Assembly (NCBI RefSeq): GCF_037327425.1
Contig: NZ_CP147846.1
Location: forward strand, 930,001-994,000
Length of the DNA: 64,000 nt
Source: Rhodococcus sovatensis
GTDB taxonomy: Bacteria; Actinomycetota; Actinomycetes; Mycobacteriales; Mycobacteriaceae
Reading direction: 5' to 3'
Part shown: positions 60,346-64,000 of the stretch, one piece after another
How the letters are laid out: every line of letters begins with the position of its first letter
How positions within the stretch are numbered: the first letter of the stretch is position 1
Translations under genes and position numbers: made by a program
Notes under the pieces: model-generated
What the model was told of the DNA's origin: nothing
The model's input: only the letters and a program-made list of their open reading frames with translations
The model's database searches: none

Positions 60346-61887
60346 TTAAAAGCTCCGCGATTGGAAGCCAATGCGGCGTCGACTCTTGTCGGGTTCGTTC
60401 AAAACCTCCAGAAGGTACAGGTACGGCAGGAACTGCAGGTTTGTCGGAAAGGTTCCGTCGTGATGCGCAAGAATTCTGGCGGTTCTGGCCGCCTTGTCGC
60501 GTTTGCCGCCGAATCCGTGGGTGGCGTTGCGCCTACCTCGCATCACAGCGCTCACAGCGGCCCCGGTCTCTAGATTCTCAACCTGTCCGTCTCCAAGAAC
60601 AATATCGACTGTGTCTGTGCCTCGAGAGTTGCGAATGAAGAAGCCGTCCGCCACCTTTCGCAGTGCTTCGACGGCCGCACTGGCGCGGGGCAAGAGAACC
60701 TGCTGCGCGAGACTGGGGATTGAAGTCTGTAAATTCTCTAGTGCCCTGGAGGCGCGTTTCGGACTGCACAGTGCACTCATGTCGGTCCCGAGAAATCCTT
60801 CGGCCACGATGTCAAGTGCGGTGTACGTGGCAATCTGACCGCTGTAGGTATCTCTCCAAGCCATGGCCGCGGACGAAGTTCTGTTGAAAAACTCCTCGGC
60901 ATTTAGCATCCAATTTTGATGGTGATACGGAAGGTAATACCCATCGGTGTCCTGAAACGTAACGGGATCGCTAAGGTACGCGAACATCTCGTCTAACTTG
61001 GTAGTCCACCAGTTGATCGCATCAGTCCATGCCTGCGCCCCGGACGGCTCGACACGCTCACGAAACTCGCCCGGTGCTCGCCGGGGCAGCAACTGAAGTG
61101 GCTCCGCTGGCATGCGATCGACACCGCTGACGGATTTTCCGAGGGAATAGATGAGTGTGCTACCGAGGCGTTGCGCGTGCACTGCCCAGATATCCGGTGC
61201 GGTGCATGCTAACAGCGGTCCTAGATACGTATCGTCGAGCAGTCCCACTCCCGCGATGGCTTGGTTTGATGCAAAAAATTGTTCCTCGCTGCCAGCTTTG
61301 ACGGTGCCACTAGAGATTCGCCGGACCAGATCAGGATCCTGCTCGAAGCGCAGGAGCATAGCCGGCAGTTTGTAGCGGGCGTAGACGCAGAGATCTATCG
61401 AGACCCAGGTGACAGCCAGATTCGGGAAGACTACCTGTCCATCGGTAAAGGTCTCGGATCGAAGTCTCTCGTACTGATGTGCGGCGGTTGCCTTGAGCTC
61501 AGCATCAGACGCGGTGACGACACTGAGCTGCGTTCGGTACAGAATTGGTGCGATGGTCTGTAGCGCCTGCAATCGGCGAGCTATCTCGCTCTGCTCATCG
61601 GTCACGTCCGTTGGGGTCACGGCGGGCTCATCGAGATCCTGAAGGGGTGCTTTGAGTAGATCGAACTTTGTTTCCCGCAGCCACGATCCCGCAAGATCTT
61701 GAGATTCGACAAGACGTCTTCCCAGCCACTTGCGTGTGGTTACTCCTTCGCGCAGTATCCACTCGCCGGGGCCGAGCCCTGGGGCTGATCGCAGACCCAT
61801 CCCTGTGAAAAGCTCTGCGATCTCGCTCCCGGCTAGCTCGATCGGTAACCGCACGGCTACTGTTCGACCTCTCGTCGTCTTGGTCAC
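60346..61887 (-). CDS. Hypothetical protein, possible C-terminal HEPN-like motif, 513 aa
   Basis: I do not recognise the family. The start GTKTTRGRTVAVRLPIEL region begins at 61887. It is soluble, with many Trp and Phe (VEPSGAQAWTDAINWWTTKL, YYLPYHHQNWMLNAEEFFNR). Near the end GRRNATHGFGGKRDKAARTA contains R-x4-H with an adjacent Asn, as in HEPN nucleases and related C-terminal domains of accessory proteins; this is suggestive only. Codon use is less GC-biased than in the neighbours (runs such as CATCCAATTTTGATGG), and an IS21 element lies just upstream, so it was probably acquired. It stands alone. Confidence 0.6.
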   Translation of the reverse strand: MTKTTRGRTVAVRLPIELAGSEIAELFTGMGLRSAPGLGPGEWILREGVTTRKWLGRRLVESQDLAGSWLRETKFDLLKAPLQDLDEPAVTPTDVTDEQSEIARRLQALQTIAPILYRTQLSVVTASDAELKATAAHQYERLRSETFTDGQVVFPNLAVTWVSIDLCVYARYKLPAMLLRFEQDPDLVRRISSGTVKAGSEEQFFASNQAIAGVGLLDDTYLGPLLACTAPDIWAVHAQRLGSTLIYSLGKSVSGVDRMPAEPLQLLPRRAPGEFRERVEPSGAQAWTDAINWWTTKLDEMFAYLSDPVTFQDTDGYYLPYHHQNWMLNAEEFFNRTSSAAMAWRDTYSGQIATYTALDIVAEGFLGTDMSALCSPKRASRALENLQTSIPSLAQQVLLPRASAAVEALRKVADGFFIRNSRGTDTVDIVLGDGQVENLETGAAVSAVMRGRRNATHGFGGKRDKAARTARILAHHDGTFPTNLQFLPYLYLLEVLNEPDKSRRRIGFQSRSF

Positions 61888-62128
61888 CGGCCCATTGTGC
61901 CCGCGCTCGCGGCAGGCCAGCTCTTATCGGCTGCCAGTTCGAAACGTCCTCGCGTGCCTTCCCCGGCGGTAGTTTCTACCCGGACAGATCCAGTGTCGGG
62001 GGTGCGTCCTGGATGCATGTCGACGCCCATCACTTTGAAATAAGGTGGAGTCGATGTCAATGGCCAAGATGAAGTCCCCACTGGTGGCCAAGTAAAAGTC
62101 CCCACCCCGTGTTGATGTTTCCGGTTGG

Positions 62129-62944
62129 TCAGGGGCGGTCCTTTCGGTGTTGTGCGTCTTTCATGCGGTAGGACTCGCCGTCGGTGACGACGATGGTTGC
62201 GTGGTGGAGCAGTCGGTCGAGAATCGACGCTGCGGTGGTGTGCTCGGGCAGGAACCGACCCCACTGCTCGAACGGCCAGTGCGAGGCGATCGCCAACGAC
62301 CGTCGTTCGTAAGCGCCGGCGACGAGCCGGAATAGCAGTTGCGTTCCGGTGTCGTCGAGCGGGGCGAACCCCATTTCGTCGACGATGATCAGATCGACCC
62401 GTAGCAGCGATTCGATGATCTTGCCGACGGTGTTGTCGGCCAGACCGCGATACAACGTTTCGACCAGATCCGCGGCGGTGAAGTAACGGACCTTGTGCCC
62501 GGCGTGGACTGCGGCGACTCCGAGCCCGATCAGGGTGTGCGACTTCCCGGTCCCCGCGGGCCCGATGAGCGCTAGATTCGATTGCGTCCGAACCCATTCC
62601 AAGCTGGAGAGATAGTCGAAGACTTTCGGCTGGATCGATGACGCAGCGACGTCGAACGATTCCAATGTCTTCGTCACCGGAAACGCAGCTACCTTGAGTC
62701 GGTTGACGATGTTCGAGGCGTCTCGGGCTGCGAGCTCGGATTCGACCAGCGTCCGCAGCACTTCCTCCGGTGTCCAGCGCTGGGTTTTGGCGGTGAGCAG
62801 CACTTCGGGTGCGGTCCTGCGGATCGCAGCGAGTTTGAGTCGCCGCAACCCTGCATCGAGATCGGCTGCCAGTTCGGGAACCTGTTGCGGTGCCGCGGTG
62901 GTCGGCTTACCTGCTGTGGCGTTAGCGACGGTGGTGTCGGTCAT
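62129..62944 (-). CDS. istB: IS21 helper ATPase IstB (second element), 271 aa
   Basis: AAA+ ATPase with Walker A GPAGTGKSHTLIGLG and Walker B LIIVDEMGF, and the sensor segment AIASHWPFEQWGRF. The N-terminal 60 residues, including the Ala/Thr-rich start, form the IstB-type helper domain. ATG 62944 overlaps the end of istA by four bases (ATGA). It is clearly distinct from the IstB at 19717-20520. It appears intact. Confidence 0.94.
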   Translation of the reverse strand: MTDTTVANATAGKPTTAAPQQVPELAADLDAGLRRLKLAAIRRTAPEVLLTAKTQRWTPEEVLRTLVESELAARDASNIVNRLKVAAFPVTKTLESFDVAASSIQPKVFDYLSSLEWVRTQSNLALIGPAGTGKSHTLIGLGVAAVHAGHKVRYFTAADLVETLYRGLADNTVGKIIESLLRVDLIIVDEMGFAPLDDTGTQLLFRLVAGAYERRSLAIASHWPFEQWGRFLPEHTTAASILDRLLHHATIVVTDGESYRMKDAQHRKDRP

Positions 62945-64000
62945 GACGGCACCTGCTGCCCGCTGGACGGCGGCCTGACCGCGTAGGCATCCAACGACCG
63001 AGTCGGAGCGGTCGGCAGATCCAGGATCAGCGCATCACCGGCAGGGCGCGGCTGGGGTGTGCCGGCTCCTGCGGCGAGGATCGAGCGGACATCGGCAGCT
63101 CTGAACCGCCGGAACGCCACTGCACGTGTCAACGCCCCGACCAACGCCTCATGGCCGTGCGCGGCGCCGAGCGCAAGAAGCACCTCGAGCTCGGAGGACA
63201 ACCGGGTGTTACCGATTGCCGCGGCACCGACCAGGAACCGCTCGGCGCTGTCACCGAGTGCACAGAACTGTTGCTCGACAGTGGTTCTCGGACGCGGACC
63301 CCTGTTCGGTGCAGGCCGGGCGCCGTCGTAGTGCTCGTCGAGCACCGACGCGGTTCCCGGCTGCGTGAGATCATGTTCGGCCAAGACCTCGCCGGAGGAC
63401 GAATCGATGATCATCAGCCGTCCGTCGACTTGTCTGAGCATGACCGTGGCCCCGATGAACTTCACCGGCACCGAGTACCGGGCCGAGGCGAACCGCACGC
63501 AGGAGAGGCGGTCGACTTTCCTGGTGACCGGCGGTGGCCCGATCTCCAAACGCAAAGATGGCAACGCGAACAGCAGTTCTCGCTCCAAATCGAGTTGTTC
63601 GTCGGGGACGGCGCAGGTTTCCGAGTGCACCCGTGCGTTGACTTCTGCGCACCAGATCTTCGCGGCCGCGTTCGCGGCGTGGACATCGACGGTGGTGCCG
63701 GCAACGGCCGCTTCGGTGAGCAACGGGACGGCGAGATCTCGTTGGGCGTAGCCGACGAGGTTCTCCACCACACCTTTCGATTGTGGATCGTTGGCGTGGC
63801 AGAAGTCCGGCGCGAACCCATAATGGGTGGCGAACCGGACGTAGTCCGGGGTTGGAATGACGACGTTCGCGACGACACCGCCCTTGAGGCATGCCATGCG
63901 GTCGGCGAGGACTTTCGCCGGGACACCGCCGACCGCGGCGAGCGCTTCTGCGATCAATGCCATTGTCGTGGTTGCTCTCTCGTCGGTCGCGAACGCTACG
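62941..64000 (-). CDS. istA: IS21 transposase IstA (second element), 5' end outside window
   Basis: The frame is open to the last base, so the start and first catalytic Asp lie beyond the edge. Visible parts are AFATDERATTTMALIAEALA, GGVPAKVLADRMACLKGG with the second Asp of the DDE triad, and NDPQSKGVVENLVGYAQRDL with the Glu, then the C-terminal Mu-type domain (RLSCVRFASARYSVPVKFIG). An internal ATG at 63963 is not the start. Confidence 0.93.
   Translation of the reverse strand, partial: VAFATDERATTTMALIAEALAAVGGVPAKVLADRMACLKGGVVANVVIPTPDYVRFATHYGFAPDFCHANDPQSKGVVENLVGYAQRDLAVPLLTEAAVAGTTVDVHAANAAAKIWCAEVNARVHSETCAVPDEQLDLERELLFALPSLRLEIGPPPVTRKVDRLSCVRFASARYSVPVKFIGATVMLRQVDGRLMIIDSSSGEVLAEHDLTQPGTASVLDEHYDGARPAPNRGPRPRTTVEQQFCALGDSAERFLVGAAAIGNTRLSSELEVLLALGAAHGHEALVGALTRAVAFRRFRAADVRSILAAGAGTPQPRPAGDALILDLPTAPTRSLDAYAVRPPSSGQQVPS

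Larger units (their letters stand above)
62055..64000 (-). mobile_element. Second IS21-family element, cut by window edge
   Basis: The left end begins about TGTCAATGGCCAAG at 62055. It carries two copies of TGGCCAAG, 3-5 bases, AAGTCCCCAC (62060-62105), the multiple terminal sites of this family. They differ in sequence from those of the first IS21, as do both proteins, so this is an unrelated member. The right end lies beyond 64000. Confidence 0.85.

Noticed and set aside
1..64000. CRISPR arrays, rRNA genes, riboswitches, prophage genes
   Set aside because: No regularly spaced direct repeats, rRNA signatures, known riboswitch cores or phage structural genes were seen when reading both strands.

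Overview
The window looks like chromosome of a high-GC actinobacterium of the Nocardiaceae, most likely Rhodococcus or a close relative. The evidence is a single-polypeptide type I fatty acid synthase followed by acpS, the order fas - acpS - (extra genes) - M20 peptidase - bcp - DUF3618 gene that also occurs in mycobacteria, a UPF0182 membrane protein, and a DypB-type peroxidase/encapsulin pair like that of Rhodococcus jostii. No genus can be proved from the sequence alone.

Region 1 (1-19.5 kb) is ordinary core genome: a TetR regulator cut by the window edge, a helix-hairpin-helix protein, the 3094-residue fatty acid synthase and the phosphopantetheinyl transferase that activates its ACP domain, a UPF0182 membrane protein, a TetR regulator facing a proline-rich membrane protein across a clear inverted-repeat operator, an M20 peptidase, the peroxiredoxin Bcp, a small DUF3618 protein and tRNA-Lys(CTT) with a strong terminator.

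Region 2 (19.6-25 kb) is a graveyard of insertion sequences: a complete IS21-type element that cut an IS3-type element, a second, complete IS3-type element with a 3-bp target duplication, and remains of a CBS-domain gene.

Region 3 (25-43 kb) holds accessory metabolic and stress genes: a FUSC-like membrane protein, a bicupin oxalate decarboxylase, a quinone-oxidoreductase/lipocalin-like pair, a tandemly duplicated two-gene module (186-residue protein plus 52-residue histidine-rich peptide), two large LuxR-type ATPase regulators, a thioredoxin-reductase-like flavoprotein gene broken by an ISL3 element, its UBP zinc-finger neighbour, a secreted protein, a decayed SDR gene and an unknown 417-residue protein. 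A 15-base motif is shared by the upstream regions of the duplicated module and the second LuxR-type regulator, in the same orientation to both genes.

Region 4 (43-52 kb) is a DHA2-family drug exporter gene split by a 7.6-kb element that carries two overlapping tyrosine recombinases (Tn554-like layout) and a cargo of MarR regulator, VOC protein and MFS exporter. An IS1380-type element sits inside the cargo. Removing 43271-50886 restores one 483-codon exporter frame, so the ends can be placed almost to the base.

Region 5 (52-64 kb) holds an FdhF/YdeP-type molybdoenzyme, a DUF1275 membrane protein, a frameshifted MFS gene, a decayed NarL-type response regulator, an intact DyP peroxidase-encapsulin operon with a cargo-loading tail, an orphan 513-residue protein in unusual sequence, and a second, unrelated IS21 element running off the right edge. 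The many pseudogenes and nested insertions mark 19.6-64 kb as a plastic region.
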